A stretch of DNA of 35,711 nucleotides from Gammaproteobacteria bacterium REDSEA-S15_B12. Lineage in GTDB: Bacteria > Pseudomonadota > Gammaproteobacteria > Arenicellales > UBA868. A program made the position numbers and the translations under genes. A model generated the notes under the pieces. That model searched no databases. It was not told the DNA's origin and saw only the letters and a list, made by a program, of their open reading frames with translations. The stretch is taken from positions 1 through 35,711 of the forward strand of contig LUSG01000057.1 of assembly GCA_001629395.1 (NCBI GenBank), in the 5' to 3' direction. This document shows, one piece after another, positions 23,524 to 32,038 of the stretch (positions within the stretch are counted from its first letter, which is position 1; the number at the start of each line of letters is the position of its first letter).

Positions 23524-24213
23524 TTGGACGTATTCAGACGGATTGTCTTCTCAGCCTGTCTGGCTGGGCTGGTGTCCGGGTTGGTTCTGACCGGGGCACA
23601 ATCATTTCTTGTACTGCCGATTATTGCTGAAGCCGAGTCCTACGAGCACGCAATCAACAGTGGCGCTTCCAGTGCGAAGAACGCGGTGTCAGTACACGGT
23701 GATGCAGCGCACAGTCATCACCGCCTGGTGTGGACAGCCATCAGCAATGTTGGTCTGGGAGTCGGTTTTGGATTGTTGATGACTGCAGTACTTTCGTTTC
23801 GCAGCTGGGTTGGCTGGCGCGAAGGTCTATTCTGGGGGCTAGGGGGTTATGCCACGTTCTTTTTTGCTCCTGCCTTGGGTTTGCCACCTGAACTACCTGG
23901 TACCACGTTGACGGGACTGGTGCCGCGTCAGCTCTGGTGGCTGTTGGCGGTGACGTTCACCGGGGTTGGATTGCTATTGCTGATTCTAGGTTCGCCGGGC
24001 TGGGTGAAGGTTATCGGTGCGGCATTGTTACCGCTGCCCCACCTGGTCGGTGTACCCCGGCCAGAGAGTTACAGCGCTGCCGCACCCGAAGCGCTGACGA
24101 GTGTTTTCTTTGTGCACACCGCGATCGTCAACGCGATTTTCTGGTTGCTCCTGGGTGCCGTCAGCGCGTTGTGTTTACATCGCGTATTTCGAGACTCCAC
24201 GCCCAGGACCTGA
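23524..24213 (+). CDS. cbtA: CbtA, cobalt uptake membrane protein
   Basis: A 229-residue integral membrane protein with about five to six helices: FRRIVFSACLAGLVSGLVLT at the start (a CbtA signature), then a His-containing loop (HGDAAHSHHRLVW near 59-71), and further helices near 73-90, 98-115, 135-157 and 195-218. The loop histidines could bind Co2+. The start is TTG at 23524 with no good ribosome site, so translation is probably coupled to cbtB nine bases upstream. It ends 11 bases before the convergent CoA transferase gene. Confidence 0.88.
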   Translation: MDVFRRIVFSACLAGLVSGLVLTGAQSFLVLPIIAEAESYEHAINSGASSAKNAVSVHGDAAHSHHRLVWTAISNVGLGVGFGLLMTAVLSFRSWVGWREGLFWGLGGYATFFFAPALGLPPELPGTTLTGLVPRQLWWLLAVTFTGVGLLLLILGSPGWVKVIGAALLPLPHLVGVPRPESYSAAAPEALTSVFFVHTAIVNAIFWLLLGAVSALCLHRVFRDSTPRT

Positions 24214-24224
24214 CCCGTTGCTAT

Positions 24225-25472
24225 TTAATCCTCGAGATACACGGTGCCACGGGCTGCCAACTGCCTGATGTCATCGTCGCTATAGCCGATTTCGCTGAGC
24301 ACTTGATAGCTGTGCTCACCCAGTCGGGGTGCTGGGCGGGATAGGGCAGGCCCACCGTGTGCGTAACGGAAGGCGGCGACCGGTGCTTGCAGTTGCAGGC
24401 CGGTTTCAGGAATAGTATCGGATTGTTGCAGTACCTCGCGTGATTGTATTTGTGGATGTTGAAGTGCTTCGTCTATTCGGCGTACCCGCGCTGCAGGCAC
24501 ACCGGCGTCATTGAAATGTGCTTCCCACTCGTCGGCTGTACGTGTCGCCAGAATATTGGTGAGCAGTTCGGCAAATTCATCCCGGCGCTCACCGATCTCC
24601 TCAGCAGTGGCGTTGGCCACATCTTCTGCTAGATCGTCACGGTCGATTGCTCTTAACAGACGTTGCAGTTGTTTCAATGTGTAGGCACCGAGCATCAGCA
24701 TACCGTTAGCCGTGGGATAAGCTGAATAGGCCGCGCGGGAAGGGTGTTGATTGCCCGGTGGCGGTGGCGTCTGGCCAGTGGATTGTGTCGTAACAACAAG
24801 GTTTGACATCAACATCATCGCCGCATCGGCCATGGCAACATCGATACATTGGCCTAGTCCTGTTCTAGATCGTTGAAAGAGCGCTGAAGAGATCGCCAGT
24901 GCTGCGTGGGCGCCAGTGCCGTAATCAAGAACCGCAGGGCCTACCCGAACAGGCGAGCTGTCAGGCGTGCCATTTGCAGCCATGAGTCCGGAGTAGGCCT
25001 GGATCACTACATCATATGCTGGGTGTCTGGCCTTAGGTCCGGTGTGCCCAAACCCGGTCAATGAGCAGTAGATGATGCGTGGGTTCAATGCAGTGACCGC
25101 TTCATAGCCCAGCCCGTGGCGTTCCATCACCCCGCAGCGATAGTTCTCAACCATCACATCTGCTGTTTCGATCAGTCTGCGGGCGACTGCAACCCCGTCT
25201 GGTGCTGAAAGATCCAGAGACAATGAGCGTTTGTTGCCGTTCTGCGACAAGAACTCGGTGCCACGGCCTTCTTTTGCCAGTTCTGCACTATCACCGATTT
25301 CGCGGTACATATCTGGTTCATGGCGGGGCTCGATCTTGATGACATCGGCCCCCATGACGGCCAGTTGATAGGTGGCGGAAGGGCCGGCCAGTACATGGGT
25401 GAAATCCACCACCCGGATACCATCGAAAGGTTTCAGATGCTCTTCAGAGTTGTCGTCGGGTAACGAGGCCAT
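24225..25472 (-). CDS. class III (CaiB/BaiF) acyl-CoA transferase
   Basis: A 415-residue family III CoA transferase. The N-terminus (GIRVVDFTHVLAGPSATYQLA at about 18-38) and the ADVIKIEP strand are typical. D183 in AVLDYGTGAHAA is the expected catalytic Asp that forms the acyl-CoA mixed anhydride intermediate. NYRCGVMERHGLGYE and RIIYCSLTGFG are also conserved. It would move CoA from a donor thioester to a carboxylate, for example a betaine-derived or dicarboxylic acid. It is the last of three minus-strand genes, after a 246-base gap that holds no gene I can support. Carnitine/crotonobetaine CoA transferase is a family relative, which fits the betaine theme but does not prove it. Confidence 0.9.
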   Translation of the reverse strand: MASLPDDNSEEHLKPFDGIRVVDFTHVLAGPSATYQLAVMGADVIKIEPRHEPDMYREIGDSAELAKEGRGTEFLSQNGNKRSLSLDLSAPDGVAVARRLIETADVMVENYRCGVMERHGLGYEAVTALNPRIIYCSLTGFGHTGPKARHPAYDVVIQAYSGLMAANGTPDSSPVRVGPAVLDYGTGAHAALAISSALFQRSRTGLGQCIDVAMADAAMMLMSNLVVTTQSTGQTPPPPGNQHPSRAAYSAYPTANGMLMLGAYTLKQLQRLLRAIDRDDLAEDVANATAEEIGERRDEFAELLTNILATRTADEWEAHFNDAGVPAARVRRIDEALQHPQIQSREVLQQSDTIPETGLQLQAPVAAFRYAHGGPALSRPAPRLGEHSYQVLSEIGYSDDDIRQLAARGTVYLED

Positions 25473-25718
25473 GGGTGTCTCCGGTTTCGTTGTCGCTACG
25501 CGGTGTAGGGACCGTTAGCGTTCAGAGTTAGTCTATTGCTGTTTACGGTAGATAAATGCCGAGCCAGTGACCTTCAGTCGGTTGGGTGATAGGAATAAGC
25601 GGCAGTGCGACAACCAAAAAGGCCGCGTGTAATTGTTGCCCCTGAAATAGAGAGGGGAGGGGGATGATTGTGATTCATCTTGTTTTGCTGCTGGGGCAGC
25701 CGGAAACTGTGTGTACTA

Positions 25719-26798
25719 TCAGATGCCGATATCCCACCGCATCCTGAATGCATCGGGATGGTCTGGGTACTGTGCCAACAGCTCCTGTTGTTCAGGTTGA
25801 TCTAGAAAAACGAATCTACCTGCTTCCCAGAAAACTTGATTATCAAAACTAATGGTGGCATCGAACATTGCAGTGGCGATGTTGCCCGGATTGTCGCCAC
25901 AGGTATGGAAATGGGTGTAGCGGGGGTTACCAAAGGCCAGATCACTCCAGCGCTGGACATCATCATCTATTGGGCGGCTATAGAAGGTTTTGGGGTAGAT
26001 GCCGGTGTGCCAGGAATTGACTACAAAGGGATCGCCACCAGCCAGTTCTCCAACCCGGTGATACTGTGTTTTGACTGATGCTACAGTGTTGGCGTCTCCC
26101 TCAAAGTCCACGATGCGGCTCTGCTCGATCTGTGCGATAACAGGTCGCTCCAGCTTTAGATGGTTGTTGTCGATATCTTTGACCGAGGTGGAGGCGAGGT
26201 ATCGATCCAGCACGAGTTGTCCATTAAGTTCCGTGCATTGCAGAGGCGGATAGATTAGTACCGGAAACGGTTTGACGGTGAACTCAGTAACAGCTGTGTC
26301 GGCAGGTTGTTCCGCATTTGCCCTGACCTGTCCCGTAAGTTGTGTGCCGAGTGGGCAGGTGATTCGGTAGCTCTGTGCGTCGGTGATCCTCGCGAGTAGT
26401 CGGTCGTGAATTTGCTTAAAAAGATCCCAGGGCACGGTAGCAAACTCAGTACCAAGCAGCTCTTGATCCAGTGTATAACAGATCGTCTTGCTGCCTGTGC
26501 CGTGAACCTCGCTAAACCGCATCTGGTCGCCGAGCCTAGACAAAAATAGTGTATGGTCGGCTTGTCCGATAGCTTGTGAAACAGACGGGTCAATATCCTC
26601 TGGTCCGGAGACCATGGATGGTTTAATTACAGTGACGTCCGTCTTGTTACCTTGGGCCTGTTTTGCAACCAGCTCACAAATGCCGTCTTCATAGTAGCCT
26701 GTTCGCTCAGGCTCTCCAATAATCAGCAACCGCTGTTGGGGTTTAATGCGGATGCATCTGTCCAGTAGGTTGTTAATACCAGCTTGGTAGTTCGTCAC
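25719..26798 (-). CDS. M29 aminopeptidase/NicX-like metal-dependent protein
   Basis: A 359-residue protein of the thermophilic aminopeptidase (M29) and 2,5-dihydroxypyridine dioxygenase (NicX) superfamily. The N-terminal half has KPQQRLLIIGEPERTGYYED near 19-38 and FLSRLGDQMRF near 84-94. The C-terminal half has GDANTVASV near 221 and FHTCGDNPGNIATAMF near 300, followed by FWEAGRFVF. NicX cleaves an aromatic ring, while M29 enzymes are peptidases, and several members act on other compounds; sequence alone does not tell which. It lies 89 bases after the glutamine-synthetase gene on the same strand. A role in breaking a ring or amide within this catabolic set is plausible. I cannot assign metal ligands with certainty. 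Confidence 0.75.
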   Translation of the reverse strand: MTNYQAGINNLLDRCIRIKPQQRLLIIGEPERTGYYEDGICELVAKQAQGNKTDVTVIKPSMVSGPEDIDPSVSQAIGQADHTLFLSRLGDQMRFSEVHGTGSKTICYTLDQELLGTEFATVPWDLFKQIHDRLLARITDAQSYRITCPLGTQLTGQVRANAEQPADTAVTEFTVKPFPVLIYPPLQCTELNGQLVLDRYLASTSVKDIDNNHLKLERPVIAQIEQSRIVDFEGDANTVASVKTQYHRVGELAGGDPFVVNSWHTGIYPKTFYSRPIDDDVQRWSDLAFGNPRYTHFHTCGDNPGNIATAMFDATISFDNQVFWEAGRFVFLDQPEQQELLAQYPDHPDAFRMRWDIGI

Positions 26799-26887
26799 TT
26801 TGTTGACAGTTTCCCACTAATTGTTTTCCGTAGGTCAAATTTGAATGACTGCTCTGTTGTATGGCGTTTCGTTGATGCAGTAGGCAC

Positions 26888-28303
26888 TCAGTAAAGGCGT
26901 AGATATTCATTCACTTCCCAGTCTGTAATGGCCTGATGGTACCGCTCCCACTCGTCAGATTTGTAGGTCAGGTAAGAGTTCATCATGTCATCGCCCAGTA
27001 CAGTGCGTGCCAGGTCGTCAGTGCGTAGAATCTCCAACGCTTCAAGTAGATTTCTCGGTAGCCGCTGTGCACCGGAACGTTCGATTTCATCTTCGCTCAT
27101 ACTGTAAAGGTCTTGATTGAGCGGGTTACCAGCATCATAGTTATTCACGATGCCTTCGGTCATTGCAGCGGCCGACATCCCCAGTGCAAGGTACGAATTC
27201 ATGCACATATCTGCAGCCCGGTTCTCAATACAGAACCGACTTTGTGGCAGGCGTAACATAGCTGAACGGTTGTTATAGCCATAAGTCATGTGAGTCGGCG
27301 CCCAGGTAACTGTGCCGCCTTCAAAACCGCCTACCCGGGGAACTAGACCGTTGTAGGAATTCACCGTTGAACAGGCAATGGCTGTCAGTGCGCCGCCGTG
27401 TCGCAGCAATCCGCCTACGGCGCCGAATACGGAATCGCTCCAGTTACCGTTTGAACCTTCAAAAATATTCTCCCCCGGTTTATCGACCAGTTGCATCGAT
27501 GTATTCATGTGAGCACCCGATCGCCAGTCACCGATAGTTGGTTTTGGCATGAAGGTGGCGAACATCCCGTGGCGCTTGGTGATTTCTTTGAGAAGGACTC
27601 GCAAAAACACTAGACGGTCGGCCATCGCCAGCAAGTCGGTGTAGTGAAAGTCCAGTTCAAACTGAGAATAACCCCCTTCGCAGACCACATCGTGCAGGTT
27701 CCAGCCGAGCCCCTCGATGATATCGATCATCTCGCCAAGAAAACCCATCGAGTCGATAGAATATTCAACATCGTAGCCAAAGGCCTGTCGCCGGGGCCGG
27801 ACGCCTTGGCCAGGTGCTGGGTCGTCGTCGAATGCCTTGACGGGTTGTCCATCCTGCCATTTCATAACGAAGAATTCAGGTTCCACACCGGCGTACACCG
27901 CGTAGCCCTGATCCGCAACGTTCTGTATGGTTCGTTTTAGAACGCTGCGTGGGCACAGCTTATAGGGTCGTCCTTCCCACCACAGGTCTGCAAACACCCA
28001 TGCGCAGGTTTTATCCCACGGACAGATCATGAGGCTGTCGAGATCAGGCAAGGGGATCTGGTCTGAGTCAGCAGGTCCCAGTTCGGGGACAAATGAAATT
28101 GAGTGGACTGCGAACTGCGGCCCCTTACCCATACACAACAACTCGAAATCACTGATCGGCACTGGTTTGGTTTTGGGTACACCCAAAAGGTCGATCCAGC
28201 ACGACAGAATGTATTTAACCCCCGCGGCTTCGAGGCGGCTTTTTTCTTCAGCTACACGTGCTGCATCGGGCAGTGCATCGGCAAAGTTTTCGATGTAGGG
28301 CAT
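26888..28303 (-). CDS. glutamine-synthetase family ligase (GlnT/GMA-synthetase-like)
   Basis: A 471-residue protein of the glutamine synthetase family, of the kind with an N-terminal VKYILSCWIDLLGVPKTKPV region and a catalytic core. Visible motifs are EPEFFVM near 130, CEGGYSQFELDF near 209-220 (the Glu metal ligands), RSGAHMNTS near 262-270 and YNNRSAMLRLPQSRFCIENRAAD near 347-369. The usual NSYKRLVP reads NSYNGLVP, with a Lys to Asn change. Such non-canonical GS proteins include gamma-glutamylmethylamide synthetase and polyamine ligases. A gamma-glutamyl ligase could capture methylamine or another amine released by demethylation or C-N cleavage. It is divergent from a Rieske oxygenase, so the two are probably co-regulated. 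Ordinary glutamine synthesis is less likely. Confidence 0.8.
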   Translation of the reverse strand: MPYIENFADALPDAARVAEEKSRLEAAGVKYILSCWIDLLGVPKTKPVPISDFELLCMGKGPQFAVHSISFVPELGPADSDQIPLPDLDSLMICPWDKTCAWVFADLWWEGRPYKLCPRSVLKRTIQNVADQGYAVYAGVEPEFFVMKWQDGQPVKAFDDDPAPGQGVRPRRQAFGYDVEYSIDSMGFLGEMIDIIEGLGWNLHDVVCEGGYSQFELDFHYTDLLAMADRLVFLRVLLKEITKRHGMFATFMPKPTIGDWRSGAHMNTSMQLVDKPGENIFEGSNGNWSDSVFGAVGGLLRHGGALTAIACSTVNSYNGLVPRVGGFEGGTVTWAPTHMTYGYNNRSAMLRLPQSRFCIENRAADMCMNSYLALGMSAAAMTEGIVNNYDAGNPLNQDLYSMSEDEIERSGAQRLPRNLLEALEILRTDDLARTVLGDDMMNSYLTYKSDEWERYHQAITDWEVNEYLRLY

Positions 28304-28449
28304 GGACGGAATTCCTGTAAATAGACAAGATTAGGGTGCTCGGGATCATGTCGGGTACAGAAGCGACACCAAGGTCCGGCAGGCAATGTAGAGCCAGTCT
28401 AGGTACCTCTACGAAAAAAGTAAATTCTCTGTTATGGTAACCGGCATTA

Positions 28450-28482
28450 GCGAGAGCATCATGATAACGAGTAGGCTCTCGC
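28450..28482. promoter_or_regulatory. inverted repeat between the GS-family ligase and Rieske oxygenase genes
   Basis: Perfect 8-base arms GCGAGAGC and GCTCTCGC flank a 17-base spacer that contains ATGATAAC. It lies 28 bases before the ATG of the plus-strand Rieske gene and 147 bases before the start of the minus-strand ligase gene, in the only region that can hold their promoters. It could be an operator for a dimeric regulator or a leader hairpin. No matching copy was noticed elsewhere in the window. Confidence 0.5.
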
Positions 28483-28510
28483 ATCGCTATACGCCCACTG
28501 AGTGATTACT

Positions 28511-29641
28511 ATGGCTGTGCGGATAGACAAAGCATTCTTCACTGCCTTTGATCAGTCCGGTCCGGTATGTCACGGACTGCCAGCTGCGTCTTATACCTCT
28601 CGTGAGTTTTTTGAGTTGGAATCCAACCTGTTATTTGCTACTTCGTGGTCATTTGTCGGGTTCGCACATCAGTTGGCCAATGTGGGTGACGTGCAACCAT
28701 TGACAGTGGCGGGTAAGCCGATATTTCTAGTGCGCAACGAAGCAGACAAAATTCGTGCATTTCACAACGTGTGCCGGCATCGCAATCTCAAGTTGATCGA
28801 TCAGGCTGGGCATTGCGATGCGTTGATAACGTGCCCTTATCATCGATGGTCTTATGATTTTGGTGGACAGCTTCGCCTAGCGCCATACTTTGGCGGTGGG
28901 AAAACAGGTCTGCCCGATGGATTTGATCTTGCGAATCATGGGCTTTTCGAGATTCAGTGCCATACGTTTCATGATTGGATATTTGTAAACCTGGATGGCC
29001 AGGCCGAATCTTTCGATGATTTTGTCGAGCCACTCAAACGTCAACTGGTTGGGTTTGAACCCGAAGAGTTCGAGGCCGTGGCAACTCTGGAATTTGGTGA
29101 AGTGTCGACCAACTGGAAGCTGCTGATGGAAAACTTCATCGAGCCCTACCATGTTCAGTATGTACACAAAACGACAACCAGTCAGCCACTGGAAAACCAT
29201 TACGTGGTGGCAGACGAACACTGCCTGGGCAGCGCCATAGATCTGACGGCCGAACAACAGGCCGGTGCCGCAGCCGGTACGTTGGGCGTCAGTTCGCGCT
29301 ACTTAACGCTTTTCCCAAATTTTGTATTGGGGTTGTATTACCCGGATCAGATTGGTGTGCACTTAAACTGTCCGGTGTCAGCGGATTCAACCCAGCAAAG
29401 CCGGGTGATTTATCTCCATCGTGATTCAGATCAAAGCCGCTCTGCGGTCGAACAGGCGCGACAGCTTTGGGCCAGCGTACACCGCGAGGATCACGAAATG
29501 TGCGAACGGCTTCAGGCAGGTCGCTACAGCAGTGTCGCTGAAGGTGGCGGTGTGCTCTCTCCTCACTGGGAAGTGAGTGTGCGGCGGTTTCAGGAACTGG
29601 TCGCTGACGCGGTTCGCCCTGGGCTCGAAGGCGTGATCTGA
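28511..29641 (+). CDS. Rieske non-heme iron oxygenase alpha subunit (GS-linked copy)
   Basis: A 376-residue Rieske oxygenase from the ATG at 28511; a GTG three codons upstream is an alternative, and neither has a strong ribosome site. [2Fe-2S] ligands are C88, H90, C108 and H111 (CRHRN, CPYHRW). The iron site is E211, H214 and H219 in ENFIEPYHVQYVH, again with Glu at the bridging position, and HREDHEMCERLQAGR holds the probable last ligand. The GGGVLSPHW tail and EPYH motif pair it with the Rieske at 4847. It stands alone on the plus strand, divergent from the GS-family gene. Probable function: oxidation of a methylated amine, with the released amine captured by the ligase. No reductase is adjacent. 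Confidence 0.9.
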   Translation: MAVRIDKAFFTAFDQSGPVCHGLPAASYTSREFFELESNLLFATSWSFVGFAHQLANVGDVQPLTVAGKPIFLVRNEADKIRAFHNVCRHRNLKLIDQAGHCDALITCPYHRWSYDFGGQLRLAPYFGGGKTGLPDGFDLANHGLFEIQCHTFHDWIFVNLDGQAESFDDFVEPLKRQLVGFEPEEFEAVATLEFGEVSTNWKLLMENFIEPYHVQYVHKTTTSQPLENHYVVADEHCLGSAIDLTAEQQAGAAAGTLGVSSRYLTLFPNFVLGLYYPDQIGVHLNCPVSADSTQQSRVIYLHRDSDQSRSAVEQARQLWASVHREDHEMCERLQAGRYSSVAEGGGVLSPHWEVSVRRFQELVADAVRPGLEGVI

Positions 29642-29794
29642 ACTTCTGAGAATAGGTGGGACCAAAATCTCTTCAGGCATCACACAGCTGCCCTGCGAGA
29701 TTGATCATGCGGTGTCTTCGAGTTAGCACATTGTTATTGCTTCTTTTTGTCAATTCGCTATTCGTTCAGCTTTCCGCTTGCTTTTGACGCTAGG

Positions 29795-30295
29795 TCAGTC
29801 GCACCAGGGTGTTGGTTCACCGCTTTCAATTGCGAGATATTTGTAAAGCAGTTCCTGACCTAGGCTTACATTGTCCACGTAGACAACGGCAGTCATCTCG
29901 CCAGCTGTAGTGATTTGCGCCTCATCGAGTGTGATCTCGCTCGAATCTAATAGCAGCTTATTCGCATACTGTTTTGCCTGCAGTGCCTTGGTGCCTTCGG
30001 ACTCACACCAGGTTTCTGTGCTTTGTGGCTTCAAATTGGGCGTGTCGATTCCCGCGAGGTGTACCGTTGTTGTCTCACCTTTTATATCGAAGATCATGGT
30101 GCTGCCGTCAAGTACTTCGACCAAAGTTGCCGGGGTATAGGTGCATAGGCACGCTGCGACAACAGCTGTGCTGGCCGTAAGCAGTAAGAGCCCGGCAATC
30201 CCCATCAATACACACAATTTATTGGTGTGTTTTCCGCTAACGCGTCGAACTGTCGAACGCGCTAGAAATCGATTCGAATTGCTGCAAATACCCAT
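29795..30295 (-). CDS. exported nuclease-fold (SNase-like) protein lacking catalytic residues
   Basis: A 166-residue protein with a hydrophobic segment near 29-48 (LMGIAGLLLLTASTAVVAAC) that could be a signal or membrane anchor; VAAC also fits a lipoprotein lipobox. The rest shows the staphylococcal-nuclease fold: VLDGSTMIFDI, VHLAGIDTP and a C-terminal LGQELLYKYLA. Nucleases usually have DGDT, an Arg before L-x-G-I-D-T-P-E, a Glu after it, and a second catalytic Arg before a VYV strand. Here these read DGST, His, Asn-Leu and Met-Thr, so catalysis is unlikely. Four cysteines (CLC, WCE, WCD region) could form disulfides. It is isolated between oppositely transcribed genes; the interval 29642-29794 has no gene I can support. 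Function unknown. Confidence 0.7.
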   Translation of the reverse strand: MGICSNSNRFLARSTVRRVSGKHTNKLCVLMGIAGLLLLTASTAVVAACLCTYTPATLVEVLDGSTMIFDIKGETTTVHLAGIDTPNLKPQSTETWCESEGTKALQAKQYANKLLLDSSEITLDEAQITTAGEMTAVVYVDNVSLGQELLYKYLAIESGEPTPWCD

Positions 30296-30532
30296 AATTT
30301 GATTGGATTGTGGCTAAAACCTATGAAACTACGCTACTTTAAGCCAGATACTAACAACAAACGGTCGCGAATTAGGTATTTAACCATGCGGGACTACGGC
30401 GTTATTGGTTGACTCCACATGGTGGCTATGTTTCACTGGATTGGTTGTATTCAGCACTTTTGGTGTTCGTTATCACCTAAGCCTACTAGTGTTGATACCA
30501 GACATGTAATTTCCCCAGAGGATTTGAGAGAA

Positions 30533-31961
30533 ATGAAAGAAATTAAGACTTTTCAACAGATGTACCGCGATGGTCACGTCAACCGACGTGAGTTTCTGGC
30601 GGCGATGGGAGCACTTGGGGTGACAGCCGCTACCGCGGGTAGTTTCCTGACGTCCGCCAGTGCACTGGCAGCGACTCCTACTCGGGGTGGATCGGTCATC
30701 TTTGCTTCAAACCTGCATGGTCCAGACGACACGTTGGACCCATTGCTCGGTACTTCGACTATCGACTACACCCGAGCAAACGCAGGGTGCAATGGTTTGA
30801 TTCAAATCTGGAATGATATGAGTTTGCATCCTGAGTTGGCCGAAGAGTGGTCGGTGAACAGTAATGCGACTGAGTACACCTTCAAGATCCGTCAGGGTGT
30901 CACTTTTCACGATGGCCATCCCCTGGAGGCCGCTGACGTTGTTTGGAGCATGAATCGTCACATTGAGGACGGATCGCCGTCTTCGATAAAGTCCTTCTTC
31001 GCCTTGGTAGAGGAATGGAAAGCCGTCGACAAGTACACCGTGAAACTGACTCTATCTAGTTGAAGATTTCCGAGCGGGCGTAAAGTCGAATCATGTTCGT
31101 AATCCGAATTATTGGCGAGACACCGGTCAGCACCTCGACTCCATCGAGGTGACGGCAATTACCGACCCGAACGCACGTCTAAATGCGCTGCTTGCTGGTA
31201 GTGTTGACATGGTGATCACACCGAGCGCCAAAATGATCAAGAAGATAGAGTCAACGGGGAAACACACAGTCTTGTCAGTGCCGGCGGGCGTGTATGGTGG
31301 TATCTGCTGCCTGAAGAATACAGCTCCTGGCGACAATGACGATCTTGTTCAGGGTCTACGGTACATTCAGGATCGTGAGCGGATTGTCCGGAAGTTCCTC
31401 AAAGGTCACGGTACACTGGGTAATGACCATCCGATCAACATTTCTTATGGTGCTGATCATTGCCATGAACTCCCACAAATTCCGTATGATCCGGACAAGG
31501 CCAAGTGGCATCTGAATAAGTCTGGCTACTCGACAGCTGAATTGTTCGTTGCACCTGTTTCTGGCGCTATCGAGGATACGTGCCTCCTGATGCAGGCCAA
31601 CCTCAAGAAGATCGGTTTCAACCTTAAACTGAAAAAGGTACCGACCGATGGTTACTGGGGTGCGGTGTGGATGAAAGAACCGCTGAACGTGGTGTCTTGG
31701 AATATGCGCCCGACCGCGAACGCAATGATGGCAATTCAGTTCGGCCCCAATGGCAACTGGAACGACACCTACTGGAACAGTGATCGTATGGGTCAGCTAT
31801 TAAAAGACTCGCTTGCCGAGACCGATGCAGCCAAACGGCACGAGATGCACTGCGAGATGCAGAAACTTGTTTCTCGAACTGTCCCCTTGGCGCTTTTGGA
31901 GGGAACGGCTGGGCCGAGCATATTTGGAAAGAAGCTTAAGTCAGAAGTTGGGATGTTCTAA
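30533..31961 (+). pseudogene. peptide/opine-type ABC substrate-binding protein, broken by an internal deletion
   Basis: The ATG at 30533 has a GAGAG ribosome site. It begins a Tat-type signal (NRREFLAAMGALGV, about residues 18-31) and a family 5 binding protein (RGGSVIFAS, DTLDPLLGTSTIDY, FKIRQGVTFHDG). It stops at TGA 31061-31063 after KLTLSS. The rest continues in another frame from about 31059 (VEDFRAGVKSNHVRNPNYW) to 31961, ending in a normal C-terminal half. About 55 residues expected between the two parts are missing. The twin Arg suggests export in folded form, often seen in this subfamily. Adjacent permease and ATPase genes show which system it served. The upstream 237 bases (30296-30532) hold no gene; a weak TTGATT-17-TATGAA promoter candidate starts at 30299. 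Confidence 0.82.
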
Positions 31962-31964
31962 ATT

Positions 31965-31999
31965 GGAGTCCGCATGGAAACGTGCGGACTCCTTTATTT
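31965..31999 (+). terminator. hairpin terminator/attenuator after the binding-protein gene
   Basis: Arms GGAGTCCGCA (31965-31974) and TGCGGACTCC (31983-31992) form a perfect 10-bp stem with an 8-base loop, followed by TTTATTTA. It lies three bases after the binding-protein stop codon and 46 bases before the permease gene. In such operons a partial terminator here keeps the binding protein more abundant than the membrane parts. Confidence 0.88.
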
Positions 32000-32038
32000 A
32001 GGAGCATCCACATCCTCGTGCTTATTGATTAACTCATC

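Noticed and set aside
28248-28484. A 78-codon minus-strand frame overlapping the start of the GS-family gene
   Set aside because: It overlaps the GS start region in another frame, has no ribosome site or motif, and covers the regulatory interval with the inverted repeat.
29707-29787. A 26-residue frame resembling a lipoprotein signal (LSAC followed by one residue)
   Set aside because: The mature peptide would be two residues long, the ribosome site is weak, and hydrophobic short frames arise by chance.
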